Positions 1 through 13,400 of a DNA stretch of 64,000 nucleotides are shown one piece after another (the stretch's first letter is position 1; each line of letters starts with the position of its first letter). The stretch covers positions 62,001 through 126,000 of the forward strand of contig SWDT01000120.1 in NCBI GenBank assembly GCA_009193035.1, written 5' to 3'. The position numbers and the translations under genes were made by a program. The notes under the pieces are model-generated. The model saw only the letters and a list, made by a program, of their open reading frames with translations, had not been told where the DNA came from and made no database searches. The DNA comes from Halicephalobus mephisto. Lineage: Eukaryota; Nematoda; Chromadorea; Rhabditida; Panagrolaimidae.

Positions 1-953
1 TTTCAAGACCAAAAATTGTGTCAGAACGAAAGTTTGATTTCGAAGTCTGACTGTCATCTTTGATAAACGGGGTTCAGATGCCAAATAACTGAACGTGCGG
101 TAACCCACGGGTATAGCTTAATAGTTCTCTTTGAAAAGCTCTAGAATTTCGCAATTAGTGGTTCTCTTGATTTGAATAAAGTTGTAGATGAACGGTTCTC
201 CACGAAGACATCCTTTACGGTAAGAAATCTAAAAATAAGTCGATTGGTTCGTGGAATTACAAGACGTCGAGAAATTACCCACCACAGAAAAGGATGTTCT
301 TCATTGATTGCCGTATCGTAAATCCGATCCGATGAAGCACTTCGGAGATAATGAAGTTTTTAAAAATCCATCCTAAAACCAGGTTCTGAAATCAAAATAA
401 ACTTCACAATATCCATAATAGTTACGGATCTAATTAATATGAACACTAAAATCCCTGCAATAAAATAAAATAATTTAAAAACCACCTTTAAAATAAAAAT
501 AAAAATGAAAACTTGAAAAATCTACAATTTCTCATCTAGAACATCAATTAAATTCCAACTTTCTCCTGAAAACGTCTTTAAACACAGAGTTCATTATGAC
601 TTTAAAAGAATCAAAATTAACATTCGGAACAATGGAAAACTGAAATACCAAAAATCTCGTTATCAAGCGTGTATAATCCCGACGATTTTCATATATGAAT
701 ATTACATTAAAATAAACAACACAATCCCGAATAAACAGAAAATAATCATAAAAATACAAAAAACCGGAAAATCTGATTCTAAAATTTAGGGAAAGACAAA
801 AGTGATTTCAAGCATTGATCAACTCGAATGTATTTTTTGAGTCTCGAAACGCTTTTCTGATTGTAACAGTTTTTACCCAAAAGGACCTCTTCCATGCCAG
901 ATTTTCCGATTCTTATAAGAATGAAGGACGAGTAATTATGAAAAAATAAAGAC
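1..953. other. Noncoding, upstream of the PTP gene
   Basis: No coding region can be supported here. The open frames are short, AT-rich and lack recognisable domains or splice structure. The stretch just before 954 is presumably the promoter and 5' untranslated region of the phosphatase gene. No repeat or RNA gene was recognised. Confidence 0.5.
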
Positions 954-2980
954 ATGTCGGGCAAGGTAGCAGTGAAAGCGAAGAATTTTGAAAGTCAGTT
1001 TTACCTTCGCGAACTGGTAAACTATCTACTCTCGTTTTTGATTTTCCATGTTTTCAGCAACATTTTGTTTTTTGTGGTTTGCTCCAACTTTTGCAGCTTT
1101 TTTATTATGGATGCGGTTTCAAATATCAGCAGCATTGAGCCTCAGGTATTCTTTATCAATATGCAACATTATTTGGGCTTTTTAGGACGCCATTATCGAT
1201 GAAGCCTACTGTTGGCGGAACACCGATCTTCGAAGTGCCACCAGGTCCACGAAACTCTTTATTGCCAATAACCATGCCAAAAAAGACTCATTACTAACCA
1301 AAATTTCAAAGTACTTTGAAAATCGATCGCTTCAGAAACGTTTGGTGAGTTTTGATATATGAAAAAATTTAAAATTAGAAATTTTAGGAAAAGTTTGAAG
1401 AAGAAGAAATCAAGACTTTTGTAGCTCAGAAGTTGTTCAAGATTGATGGGATCGTTTGCGACGAAGAAACAAGGATGGTACTGGTGGATCAAATGGTTTC
1501 ATCTGCTGGGAAGTCAATGTTGAGCGAAGAACGACTGCCAGAATTGCGTTTTAAATACGGTTCCGAGTTGGCAGAATGGGCTTACGATCGACTACAGCAC
1601 GACATTGTTGGTTCATCCGAAATAGTGAAGAAAGCTACTACTGAATACAAGAAGTTCAAGAACGTCGACCCACTTCTGACATGGCACAAGCTGAAACCTA
1701 ACGAAAAATCCCATATTATCAATAAAATCCAAGAATTCGCCTACCACATGACTAAAATGGTAAGGTTTTCTCCTTTGATCGATCCGGGGCATATACGCTG
1801 TCACTTATCGAATTTCGTCGACGAGTTCAACGAACTGGAGGACTTGTTTGATTGTGTCGGGCTAGAACCAGAAGAACTTAGTCAAAAAGCTTTCGACGCC
1901 AATTGTTTATCAAAAGCCAGAAATATCAGTAGGTTTTTACTTTGCTCTTGATGCATTTGCAATTTTGTAGAATTGGAATGCGCCGACATGTCCCGTGTTT
2001 TCCTTCGTCTCCCAGAATATCTAACCGATGCTACCCAGACTTTCATGAATCCAAAAGCCCCTGCGGATATCTTTGGAGAAATGGATTGCCCCCAAATCAA
2101 TCCGAAAACTGATTAGTAGGTCATTTTTGGTGATAATATTTATATTTAACGATTTCGGTGTAGTGGAACTGGTGATTTTATTCATGCAAACTACGTTGTT
2201 GGTGGACCGTTGCTGAATGACTTTATTTGTACTCAAGCCCCAATGAGAAATACTGTAGCCGATTTTTGGAGAATGATCTGGCAAGAAAAACCGGAATATA
2301 TTTTTATGTTGTGTGATGCCTCAGAAAGTCCGAATCTTGAAGTACTTCAGATGGAAGAAGTGGATAAATGTCCCGTTTACTGGCCCAAGTTGATAGGCGA
2401 AGAACTTCAATTTGGCAGTTTGATTGTTCGTAATAATCACGTCAATGGTACAGCTGATCCCTTGTTCACTGTGACTGAACTTGCTGTTTTTCATGCTGAT
2501 CACCCGGAAAAAGTTCTCTATATTCAGCATTGGCAATGGGATTGGCGTGATTACCGTGATTACCATTGGCCGTTAAGACTTCTTCAACGGTAATTTTGGA
2601 TTTTTGGATTTAATAATTTTTATCTTTACAGTTCTCGGATCTCTTCCCGTCCCACTGTTGTCCATTGTCTTGATGGATGTGGTAGAACTGGTACCCTTGT
2701 CTTAATTGAGGTGATGTTAATGCAACTTCTTCGTGGATCAATCAATTATGATCACCCAATGTTAACTTGTGCATCGTTTGTCCGACTTCAACGTCGTCAT
2801 GCTGTTGCAAATCACATACAATATTTATTCGCTTACCGTGTTGTTCTTCATTGGCTACAACCTTACGTGAAGTCGAATTTTCAACGTTTTTGTCTTGGAT
2901 TTATGTTTCAAGATAGTGGATTTGTTGGGAAATTTGATGAAATGGCACAGACATGGGCTAGAAGAACTGCTATCCGATAA
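954..2980 (+). CDS. Protein tyrosine phosphatase, non-receptor, nematode type
   Basis: Six exons are inferred: 954-1016, 1186-1344, 1388-1928, 1971-2115, 2164-2589 and 2632-2980. They give a 560-aa protein with consistent phases. The catalytic domain fills roughly the C-terminal 300 residues. The P-loop reads VHCLDGCGRTG, so the nucleophile Cys (about residue 457) and the phosphate-binding Arg (about 463) of HC(X)5R are present. Other PTP landmarks are a degenerate HANYV (usually INASY), a TQAP motif and DFWRMIW. The WPD loop reads WRD: the general-acid Asp is kept but the Pro is lost. The usual NRY phosphotyrosine-recognition motif reads NIKL. The N-terminal 250 residues are charged and helical in character and match no domain I know. 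There is no signal peptide or membrane segment. It should hydrolyse phosphotyrosine, although the altered loops leave its substrate range open. Large families of such PTPs are known in nematodes. The first intron (1017-1185) is the least certain join. Confidence 0.85.
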
Positions 2981-4041
2981 TTAACATTGCGAGCAAACCA
3001 CCTCTGTGAATTCTAGATACTAACTATGAGTACTGTAGTGTGATTATTATTGATTCTGGGAAAGTTTTTTGTGAAATATGATGGTGATAAAGATAATTAT
3101 TTAAAACTTAACCCCTTTTAACGCCTTGAGTGTCTGAAATTGATTCAAGTTATTCAGAATTCACGGACATTTATCTGATTAGTATCGAAGTTATTTTTTT
3201 ACTAGGGGATCTGTCAACATGTTTTAATTTATTCTTATTGATATGGGGTGATTTTTTTTGTGCGAAAAAGAATTTTTAAATTGTTCTATTTTAAAAATAA
3301 TTTTTTTTCTAAAAAGTGAAAAATTTTAATTTAGAATTAGATTGTTTTTCTTGAAATGAACTTATTTGAACAATTGATTCTCGTTAATCGTATTACTGAA
3401 GAAAAGCCGAAAATTTTCGGCAGCAATATGACACTCGAGGATGTGACACTTGAGTTTCGGACATGGTTGATTGCTGTTTATGGTAACAATGGTCAAGTTT
3501 TTCATGAAATAATAGGATTTGACTAATGTCGAAGTCTATAAAACGGTCGAGATAAACATAATATTTAATTTTTGTACAATAATTAGGTAGGTCGATTTAC
3601 TCGAATTTTGTCAGAAAATTGCAAATTTTTTCAAATTTTATAATTTTTATAAATATAAATATCAATTATTCCGTTTAAAAATAACAAGCAAACTGCAGAT
3701 TTCTTTAAATTTTCGAATTTTAAAAACATATACTGACCTATCTGCTTGAATTTTATCAGAAAATTACAAATTTCTTTAAATTTTCGAATTTTAAAAACAT
3801 ATATTGACTTATTTGATCAAAAGTTGCAAGCAAAGTGCAAATTTTATTTTGATGTTGACTATTTTACAAACTTCGTTAGGATTCAAGAATAATTGTTACA
3901 TTATAGTTTGTTATTTTGGAATTATTTATTATAATTCATTTTATTCTATAAAATTAAAAAATACTATATATTTTTGTAATTTTGAAGACAAATATTAAAT
4001 TTTCTAGATAATTTTTAAGAAATCTACAGTATTCAAAAAAG
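2981..4041. other. Noncoding, AT-rich, with local repeats
   Basis: This is the 3' flank of the phosphatase gene. About 3598-3830 contains two to three diverged copies of a roughly 72-bp AT-rich unit built around 'tcagaaaattgcaaattt' and 'tttcgaattttaaaaacata'. No coding sequence is supported. Confidence 0.5.
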
Positions 4042-5424
4042 TATTAATGCGTTAGCATGAGTGAAAATCGATAATTTAAATTTTTCGAAAATGTTGTTTG
4101 ATAAATTTTCTCGAGTGAACTATCAACCATGTCTGTCAGTCTTCTGAAGTCGACGTTATAAATTCACAAAATCTGTTTCACTCGGAACAAAGTCAAGTTT
4201 ATGGTACTTTTTCCAAAGTGAATTTATTGTTATCCCTAAGTCTGGACTGTGCACAACAAAGGTTACACATTGATGCAATGCTTTTCTGATTTTTATGAAC
4301 TTTTAATACCCACATGCAGGATTACAACTTAATTGTCTTTTCATAGATTTTCAACATCGAATTCAACTACATATAATACTTTTCAAACTTTTTCCTTAAT
4401 ATATAAACTATCGTACTCCAAATTACTTCATAATCAAATCTGAAAAAACAATCAATAAGAAATTTAGCAAGATTCTATTCTGTTACGTAGAATGAATAAA
4501 TCTCAATCCATCGACTGATATATGAACTATTTATTTTCATTAATTAGAAATCAATATATATCAAATTTGTCATTTTTCATGTTGGAAAGTAATATCGATT
4601 GAATCTTTATATGAACAATAACTTTTTTAAATTTTATTTTCAGAAAAAATCATACATCTTACTTAACATAGAAATTAGTGAATTTAATTAGCACTTTAAC
4701 GCTTTTTTGCGATTTTATCACATGAAGGAATCTTTTCAATGAATTTTCACATGATTCATATAAGAAAAAAAATCAAAACTTGGGAAATTTCGAAAATCCA
4801 ATTTTCAGTTAAAAACAAAAGAAAAAATTAAATCTATTTGTATCGAATGATGAAATCAATGTTGTTCTTCAACATGCACTGGACCACATTGCTTATCTCT
4901 TAAATTCGGAGAAAAAATCTAATAAGAATGATATCGGGGTATTATACGAAATTGTTGTACTTTGTTCCAGATGCAACGGATATATCGAAATTTAAAATTT
5001 TTCTTGATTAAATTATGAGTTTTTTCAGATTTGATTACGAAATAATTTGGAGTACGATAGTTTATATTAAGGAAAAAGGTTGAAAAGTATTATATGTGGT
5101 TGAATTCGATGTTGAAAATCTATGAAAAGACAATTAAGTTGTAATCCTGCATGTGGGTATTAAAAGTTCATAAAAATCAGAAAAGCATTGCATCAATGTG
5201 TAACCTTTGTTGTGCACAGTCCAGACTTAGGGATAACAATAAATTCACTTTGGAAAAAGTACCATAAACTTGACTTTGTTCCGAGTGAAACAGATTTTGT
5301 GAATTTATAACGTCGACTCCAGAAGACTGACAAACATGGTTGATAGTTCACTCGAGAAAATTTATCAAACAACATTTTCGAAAAATTTAAATTATCGATT
5401 TTCACTCATGCTAACGCATTAATA
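4042..5424. mobile_element. Foldback / long-inverted-repeat element, non-autonomous
   Basis: Two arms of about 400 bp (4042-4447 and 5021-5424) are reverse complements of each other with only scattered differences. They flank a spacer of about 575 bp with no meaningful open frame. The outer ends read TTAATGCGTTAGCATGAG on the left and its complement on the right, so both ends carry TTAA. TTAA is the target site duplicated by piggyBac-type elements, but because it is a palindrome inside the arms I cannot tell whether it is target or element. A 71-codon open frame in the right arm is broken by a stop in the left arm and matches nothing I recognise. This is best read as a MITE or foldback transposon; a fold-back duplication without transposition is the alternative. 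Confidence 0.8.
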
Positions 5425-8400
5425 TTTTGTACAGATTATTGTATATATCATCGTAATTTACAATTTTAAAAATATATTCTATTAAGATTCTTTTAGACGA
5501 TTTTTTTAAATAAAAAAATGCATGTGAGAAAAAAAACGAAACTTTTTTCACGCCGTTGGCATTAATGGCTCGCTACTCAATTCAAATTAATGTCATCAAG
5601 TAATTTTTTCTTGCGTGGTAGTTGTTCTTTAGGTGATTCGGATTTTCGCGCAGCGAGAAAAAATGTGTCCGCTTCAGCGCTTCTCATTTGAGGAACGATC
5701 CGTGTGTAACGCTGATTATAAAAGTAAATCAAAGAAGAACCCGAAAAAAATTAGTGCAACGTTGAATTAACATTGAATTTTTTTTCTTAGTTAACTGAAC
5801 AAATAATAGAAATTTTTGGGCTTACTTGCAATATTGACACCTCTGGTAAACATTGATACAGTCGGTTTTAAAACAAAGAAAACTCGATTAAAGTTATCGC
5901 ATTACAAAAACACGAAGGTCGTGCTTTGAAAAAAAGCTCAAGAACACTTGTCTGATTTTTTTCAAAGTTAATTTTCGTCCATCTGCTTTTTGAAGTCTTC
6001 CAGACGAGATTCTCCAGGAACAACCGTCATCCTGCTTATCCGACCGTGGATAACAAATTGACGGAAATTTGATTTTTTTCTGGAAATGATCGTTTTTTCT
6101 TTTTTCGTTTTTGAATCTAGACTTCTTTGATTTGTTCTTTTCAGAGCTCTTGACCTTAGAATTCGATAATTGGCACGAATGTCGAGTGGTTTTGTGCATT
6201 GTTTCCTCGTTTGTACCATGATATAATCAGCATGGGGGGCATCGGGACGGAGGTTCTCATGATGACACCTCGTAATCTGGGATACGCGTGGTTATTGCTG
6301 ATTAAGATCAAAATTCCGGATTTCGTATTAGAACACTCTTGGGAATTTGACATAAAAGTGATAATAACCTAATCCATCTTTATTATTTTTTCTTACCGTT
6401 CCCAAAAACATAATCCTACATTTTGAACCCCATAATCAAACCGGATAACCCCGTTGATTGTCAGTTTTATTGAGTTCCGACACAACTGACCGTTGTTCGG
6501 ATAAAGTTATTGCTATTTTCTTGTTGTAATAACAAGACAAGTATCGGTTCGCGGTGAGGATTGAATGATTTGTTTGTATGTTTCGGAGTTGCAAATTTTC
6601 TAATGGCGATCGGGATTAAAGTTGCCCTTGGCTATGACAAACATCGCCAAGTCGCCAATTGTTTTATATAGTTTCAAAAACTTTTTTATGTCTATTGTTT
6701 CAATGTTAATTTAAAACGACAAAAATTCTTCTTTTACTTACAGTATGAAATTGTAATTTAAAAAACACTAATTGGCGTCACTTTGGTCGAAACCACTTGG
6801 GACTTGTTAATTGTGGAGAAAGTTGATGGGTTCGAGAATACCAAAACACCAAGTCCGTAAATTATGCGACAAAAGCTATTTGCCAATTTTTCCTTCGTTT
6901 TTGATTAGCCACTGGGCAAATTGGGGTTGCAACTCTTGCGGCATAACTTTAAGGAAGAAATATCGCAGAAAAGCCGACAGAAATCGCGACGTATCCACAA
7001 AAGAACAGTTGTCGTTGATTGTTGAATTGATGTAGTACAAGCAGATTTGCGATCTGACACCTGTGTAATGAGTTTTATCCAGAACAGTCCTCAATGCCAA
7101 TTGATCTGTCATTTTTCTAGGGTCATTTGTGGTCGGATTTATTGATGGATCACCAGACTTAAAAATATTATATTAGTGTTTCTAAATTATTTTTTAAGTA
7201 TCAGTTCTTATTGTTAACATTTGTTTCAACAAGCCAAACAGGTTTGCCTCCTTTAGACATATCGGGTCTTGTATACTTGCTCGAAAGCACTTGACAAGCC
7301 AGTTCCACTCAAGCCTTTGTGCTGTGGCACCTGTTGACCTAAGCATCTGCGGCAAAACTTTTAAGCTATAAAATCATTCCATACAAGTAGGACTTCCGAA
7401 GTACTTAAACGGCTTTGTCGCAGATCGTCGAAGATGCCAAATGTAAACGAAGAATTTAAAAGATACTTTTCTGTTGATCGGAAACGCATTTGCTAAGGTC
7501 ACTGCAAGATTTTTAATTTTACTTTTATTCCTATGTCGCACAAAATCAAAAAATTTACAAACAATTTCAAACAATTTTCAATTGTCTGTTCCTTTGACCC
7601 AATTCTCCCATTGGTGGCGTGCGTAGGGGGCAGCTCGGGTTGAGACTAGGAGCTGTTGCTGCTTCATGACTTCGAATTCGGTCTTCTTGCACTGCATCTC
7701 CTCAGCTAAATCGTCCGACCATCTTGATCACTGCAAGATGCTAACCGATTATTTTTTAAATAAAACTTTTTCATTCTACCGTAGTAAGGTGTGATTTATT
7801 TTTCTTCATATCAAGAAGAAAAATAACTCGACACTTGATCTGTAAACATACGCTAAGTTTTTGTGTGAGAATGCTCGAGTTTTGTGAGTAGAAAATCCGC
7901 AAATTCTCTCAAGAAGTCAGTCGTCGCTTTGTCAGCAATTTGATACCTATTTCTTGTTTTCTCCTACTGTGTCGAGGTGAGACGAACGGAGCTCCCATAG
8001 TTCTTTGTTGTAGCTTACTACTGATTATATGTATCCTCAAGAGGAACGGGATAGAATTGACAAAAACGAAAGAGAGCAACAATTTCGTCTCGATTACAGT
8101 TTCTTTTCGCGCCACGGGCATTAAGTGATTTATCTGAGTTTTGAGAAGTTTCGCTTTACATGCTTGACTTCGAGAGTACCGCGTTTTCAAAAAATCATCC
8201 TCGCGGTTGTCGCTTCTTGTTGAAACGGTCGACATTGAGAACAGTTATCGAAAATTGAGAGTGTGACAGTCAACCAACTTACTAGTTACTTATTTTACAA
8301 ACAATAATGCGTCTTGCTTCGAACTGTATCTCTCGCAATGTTATTCGTTCACTTCGATGATGGGGGATTTGTCTGGTGTCGATTACAGTTCGCATATAGT

Positions 8401-9280
8401 TCACGAAAGATTTTCAATAGAGGGACCGATTTAGGTATACGGTAATAAAAAGTAAAAAAACATTTGGTCGATTTACATTGGATTATCATCGGAACTTGAT
8501 GGATCAAAAACATATGTCGAGAGTCCAACGACCTGCTTACTTTGCAAACATCTCGACTTCATCAAAGAAAAGCCGAAGTGCCACCAGAAGTCTCTTGGTT
8601 AATCCTTATCCAATTGGCGGCCGTTCTCGAGAGACCTGTTGGCACTTCTAGGATAATCTGGTAAAAATCGGGCCGCATGTTTTTAAAGATCAAAATCGTC
8701 GGCATCGGCGCCATTTTTGCGTAATTTTGTTTGTTTTTGACGGGTCATACCGAAAAAGTAGTCCATTTTTCTTGATTTCTAAGACATAGGAAACATCATA
8801 TTTTCTTTTTTTTTACCGTTTCCGTGAATAATCCTTGACTGATAACAATTTTAGGAAGGTGCGATTCTTCCAACGTTAATGGACACCGCAAAAGAACTTT
8901 TTAGAGAATGCTTTGTTGTTATTTGCCGAAACGTTAAGTCAAGTTAATCCTTCCCAATTATCAGTTCTTAAATCCGTTATCATTTCTCTTTAAATTATCA
9001 CTCGTATTCTATGGCGGCGCTTTTTAAGGATGAAAAATTAATCCGCTTCTATGTCGGCTTCCTTTTTACTTTCTAGCAATGATATCAGCACGCATGGGAG
9101 TTGATCCAGAAGGCAAATAATCGCACTTTAGTGAGAAATCGGACATCAACAACCAGCAGCGTATTTTTGGCAGTCTTAATGAAGAAAAATGCCGATTAAT
9201 TTTTTGGTTTTTCTTATCAAAAATACAGTATTCTTTGTGTGAAAAAAATTATGTCCTAAATCACACATTTTGTCTTTTAC
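5425..9280. other. Long gene-free stretch upstream of the T-box gene
   Basis: Several open frames of 60-110 codons occur on both strands, but they overlap one another, lack domains and have no splice-linked partners. No tRNA or rRNA was recognised. The base composition is less AT-rich than the neighbouring repeats, so the stretch may include distal regulatory sequence of the downstream T-box gene. That is inference from position only. Confidence 0.4.
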
Positions 9281-9670
9281 TAGTTACAGTATTTCAAAAT
9301 TTTTATATTGGATATAATAAATGTAATATTTTTCATTAATGAAAATTCTTTTTTAAATTATAGATTTTTATCTTTTTAATTTTCTTTATTAGTTACAGTG
9401 TTTTTAAAATTTTATATCAAATATAATAAATGTAATATTTTTCATTAATGAAAATTATTTTTTAAATTATACTTTTTTATTTTATTAGTTACGGTATTTT
9501 TAAAATTTTTTGTTTTAAATTATACTTTTTTATTTTATTAGTTACGGTATTTTTAAAATTTTTTATTTTAAATTATAAATTTTTATTTTTATTAGTTACG
9601 GTATTTTGGAAATTTTCCATTTTAAATTATACTTTTTTATTACGGTATTTTTAAAATTTTATATTGAACG
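9281..9670. repeat. AT-rich tandem repeats ('tagttacggtattttt')
   Basis: At least five copies of a motif close to 'ttattagttacggtattttt' followed by 'aaattttttattttaaatta' lie head to tail. The first two copies form longer units of about 120 bp that also include 'aatgtaatatttttcattaatgaaaatt'; the later copies are about 60 bp. Copies differ by a few bases and small indels. Confidence 0.8.
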
Positions 9671-10082
9671 TAACAAGAAGGATGTTTTTCGTTCGTGAAA
9701 AATTTAACGAGTTTTTGGCGAAAATTTTGAATATGAATTCTGTCGTCGAAGATCCCGTAGAGTCCTCTTATCGTTCTTTAATGCGTTCCGGTTGTCGACT
9801 GGGCCATTTATCTCTCATTAACCGCAAATATACCTAGGTCATAAAAACATTAATCCTTCTATAGACCTTCAATATTTCCAAATTTATCTTGCATATTTTC
9901 CTTTCACGCTATTCTGTAGTTTTTATTTCAAAGGCGGGGATCTGAATATCTTCTGACACTGTTGGAACCGATGGTAGAACAACATAAACCGCGACACAAC
10001 ACTGAACGCGACGCATCTTGCACCTCCTGGAAAAGCCAACCCCTTTCTCGTTTTTCTTTCACTACTTTATTTTCACATCAAC

Positions 10083-10235
10083 TTAGCTCCGCCCATATTG
10101 GAAATGAGCATCGCTTTTCAAAACAGACCAGCCAATGAGCGATTTAGAAAGGCCAACGTGCGACTTGTCGCGTGTCTCTAGACTAGTCACCGCCCCTATT
10201 CTCCCCGGCACACAGGACCCCGACCAATCCCTTCA
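10083..10235 (+). promoter_or_regulatory. Candidate promoter block of the T-box gene (GC box and CCAAT motifs)
   Basis: This block is clearly richer in G and C than its surroundings. It contains 'ctccgcccatattgg', 'ccagccaatgagc' and 'gaccaatccc', i.e. a GC-box-like motif and two or three CCAAT/ATTGG motifs. It lies about 200-330 bp before the first recognisable T-box coding exon. Promoter function is inferred from motifs and position only. Confidence 0.35.
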
Positions 10236-10420
10236 GCGAGATGCTATAATCAGTAGCAAAATTCCAAATAACGGTCTTCTGAATTTCGTGGCATTATTTT
10301 TAAATTTTTTTTATTGTTAATTTTTTAGATATCATAATTATTAAAAAAATCGGAAATTATTTTTGCGATCGTTTATTAACGATCCTTGTTTGAATTTTTT
10401 GAGAAATTTCCTGGATCTCG

Positions 10421-13400
10421 TTGTGGCTACTGGCCTTCAATATTCCCACAATTTCGACTGTGAAATCAAAGCTGGATTCTCCAGCTAAACGCTCACCGGC
10501 GTTTTCTGATTCTGCATCTCCCGTTTCTCCTAGAATCGTCATTGACGACGAAGAAACGGAGAACGGTAATACCGGTGGTGTTGTTGAAATTCTCGATAAA
10601 CAACATAATTCATCTCCAAGAAGTATTGAAGATCGTTCATCACCTTCAATAAATTCGAACATAATGTCATCTGCTTTAGCTGCTGCTACAAACGGTCTTC
10701 CACCTGATTTCAATATGGCTGCTGCATTTGCTGCTGCTGCTGGAATGACTTCAAATACAAATCCAGGTCAATCTATATCTCCAACTTCTGCAGCAACGGC
10801 TGCTGCTTTAACTTTTGGAAATTTTCTTCATCGATCTGAATTCAATCCAATGATGTCTCATCCATTTATGCAACATCCCGGAATGCCTTTTCAGCTACAC
10901 CAAGGAGCTAGCAGATTCCATCTAGAAATTGCGGCTTATCTCCAAGGTGGAGGTCATCCGCAATTAAGCTATCCATTACAAATCGAAGATGATGGAGTTG
11001 TTGACAAACCAGAAGCTGAATTAGATGAAAAACATTTATGGGATTCTTTTAGCGAATGTGTTAATGAAATGATCATAACAAAAAGTGGACGGTAAGTAAC
11101 TTGTTAAAATTCGCACCTTTTCAATTGATTTGCACTTTGTCTTACATCTTTTTTCACGAAAAATGTGGTACTTTTTTGTTTTTATGAGAAATGTCAAATT
11201 GACTGTTAAACCAGGGGAATTGACTGACAACACTCTTTTCTCATTGGGGGTCTTCGAACTTGCAAAAGTTTAAAGGCCTAAATTTGCCTTTTTGTTAAAA
11301 GGTTGCAAAACAAAGAATTTAAGGCCGCAAGGCGTTTGGACTCTCACTTCTGTTTTCCGTCGACACCATTGCCTTGACTTCTAATCTTATAAGCTTGGCG
11401 AGTTTTGTTCGTTTTCAAATGTTTGAGGAGCGGAAGGGGAAGAGCGTCAATCTTACCGCATTCTTAGAGTATTTGTTCCATTCCCGTATTCAGTCTGTAG
11501 ATGATTTTTATCAATTGCGCAAATGAATTGACTGAACATTGGCTTTTAGTACATTTGAAAATTTTTACGCATTTTTTTCTTCAAAGTTAATGAGAACAAC
11601 CAGTCTCGAACAAAATCACCAAATTAAAACGACAGATTCAATTGTTTTTTTTAATGAAGAAAAAAGTTATTGTTTCGAAGAATTGACCGTAATCGATATT
11701 ATTCAATCAATAAAGTTTTAAAATTTTCAATTAAAAATAAATCGTTAATTTATTATTTTTTCGGCCACCCATCTTTGATTTTTTTACAATTATTGGCGTG
11801 AAAAACGTCTCATCATTTTTCTCTCGTGAAGAACATAAAAAACAAGATCCACTTTAAGTTTTTGCAATTCAGCACCTGTCACTAACAGGTTTTCAAATCG
11901 AAATTATCATCTTGAGTAAATTTCAATCAACTAAATTCACACTTTTTATGGGATACTGTAGAATAGATATAGATGTTGATCATGGGTTTGTTGATGGATT
12001 TGCGATACCCATGGTGAAGGATTTGAGGCATTTTCTCAATTGATAAAGATCTATCGCGAATCGGCACTTCTTGTGCATGGCATGTCGACTAAGTTATGCA
12101 AAATTTCACACCATCAATCATGTCCAATTAACTGACAAACAAGCAAGACTAATATAATCGTTTTAGAAGAATGTTCCCTGCATTCAAAGTGAAATTCAAA
12201 GGATTAGATAAGCAGTCCAAATATCTCATTGCTCTTGACATCATTCCAGTGGATTCAAATAGGTACAAATTTCACAATTCAAAATGGATGGTTGCTGGTA
12301 CTGGAGATCCTGAAATGCCGAAACCGATAAATGTTCATCCTGAATCCTTGGCTACAGGTGAACATTGGATGACCAAAGGCGCCAATTTCCATAAAATCAA
12401 AGTCACCAACAACATCACCGATAGACACGGCTATGTGAGTCCGTTTCCCAAAGGCCCGGTAGGTGTCCCCTTTACAGTATCCAACGAAATGCCATTTGCT
12501 CCATTTCCCACAGATTCATCTATCGCACCATGACAGGATTTTCTTTAGCAAACAACGCCTAATCTGCCACATTTAATACATCAAGAGGCGTTTTGGCTTT
12601 CTCATTTTTATTTTAGAAAAATAGAAGGGATGAAATCAATCCCTTGAACAAATCCATCTCCGGCACCGCTTTGTCGCGTTATTTCTCCGGAAAAGGCTTG
12701 TTTAACAAAGACAGAGAAATTTGGCACTTTTGAAGAGGCTGGAGTCAAACTTCCGGAGATCGCATGAGAGGCACCCAATCGAGCTTACCCTACTTAAGTT
12801 TTCGTATTTCAGAAACCAAGTAGGGATCGAAAACAGTCGCCAAAAAGCACCACAAATAGACTAATCCTATTTGTACAGTAATATAATACGACTCTCAGAC
12901 TTCTGGTTGACGGACAAGTTGTGCATGCTTCAAGTGCCAAAGTCGCTCCCAAATATGTAAATTTTGCAATCCTACGAAATTTACCGTAATTTGTTCGGGG
13001 TTTAAAAATAATGTGTCAAATTTCATTCTTTAAGATATTTGATTTGAGTTGGCGTTAAGCGACAAATGACACACTTGCCTGTTTTGTTTCCTTCCGCGAT
13101 TTATTCGTTAACCAATAACTGTGGAGTCGATACTAGCACTTATTTTTCACAATTTATGTGAGACAAGTGATGACACGAAAAGCTGTGTAAACATCAAGTC
13201 TGATTTTTCAAATACGTGGATGCTTTTCTAAATTCAGTCATTATTTTAGAATTACATTTGCTGGTTAATCTTGGTACTATTACACATAAAGAAATAATTC
13301 TAATATACATGTATACAATTGAGTATAATGTCTAAGTACATTATATTCAATGTATTGGTATATAAAATATCATATATCCGGTAAATCAGAACCATTGTAA

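Noticed and set aside
5894..6353. Three overlapping minus-strand frames of 65-101 codons
   Set aside because: They overlap each other in different frames, have Lys/Ser/Arg-rich AT-driven composition, no domain and no consistent splice sites.
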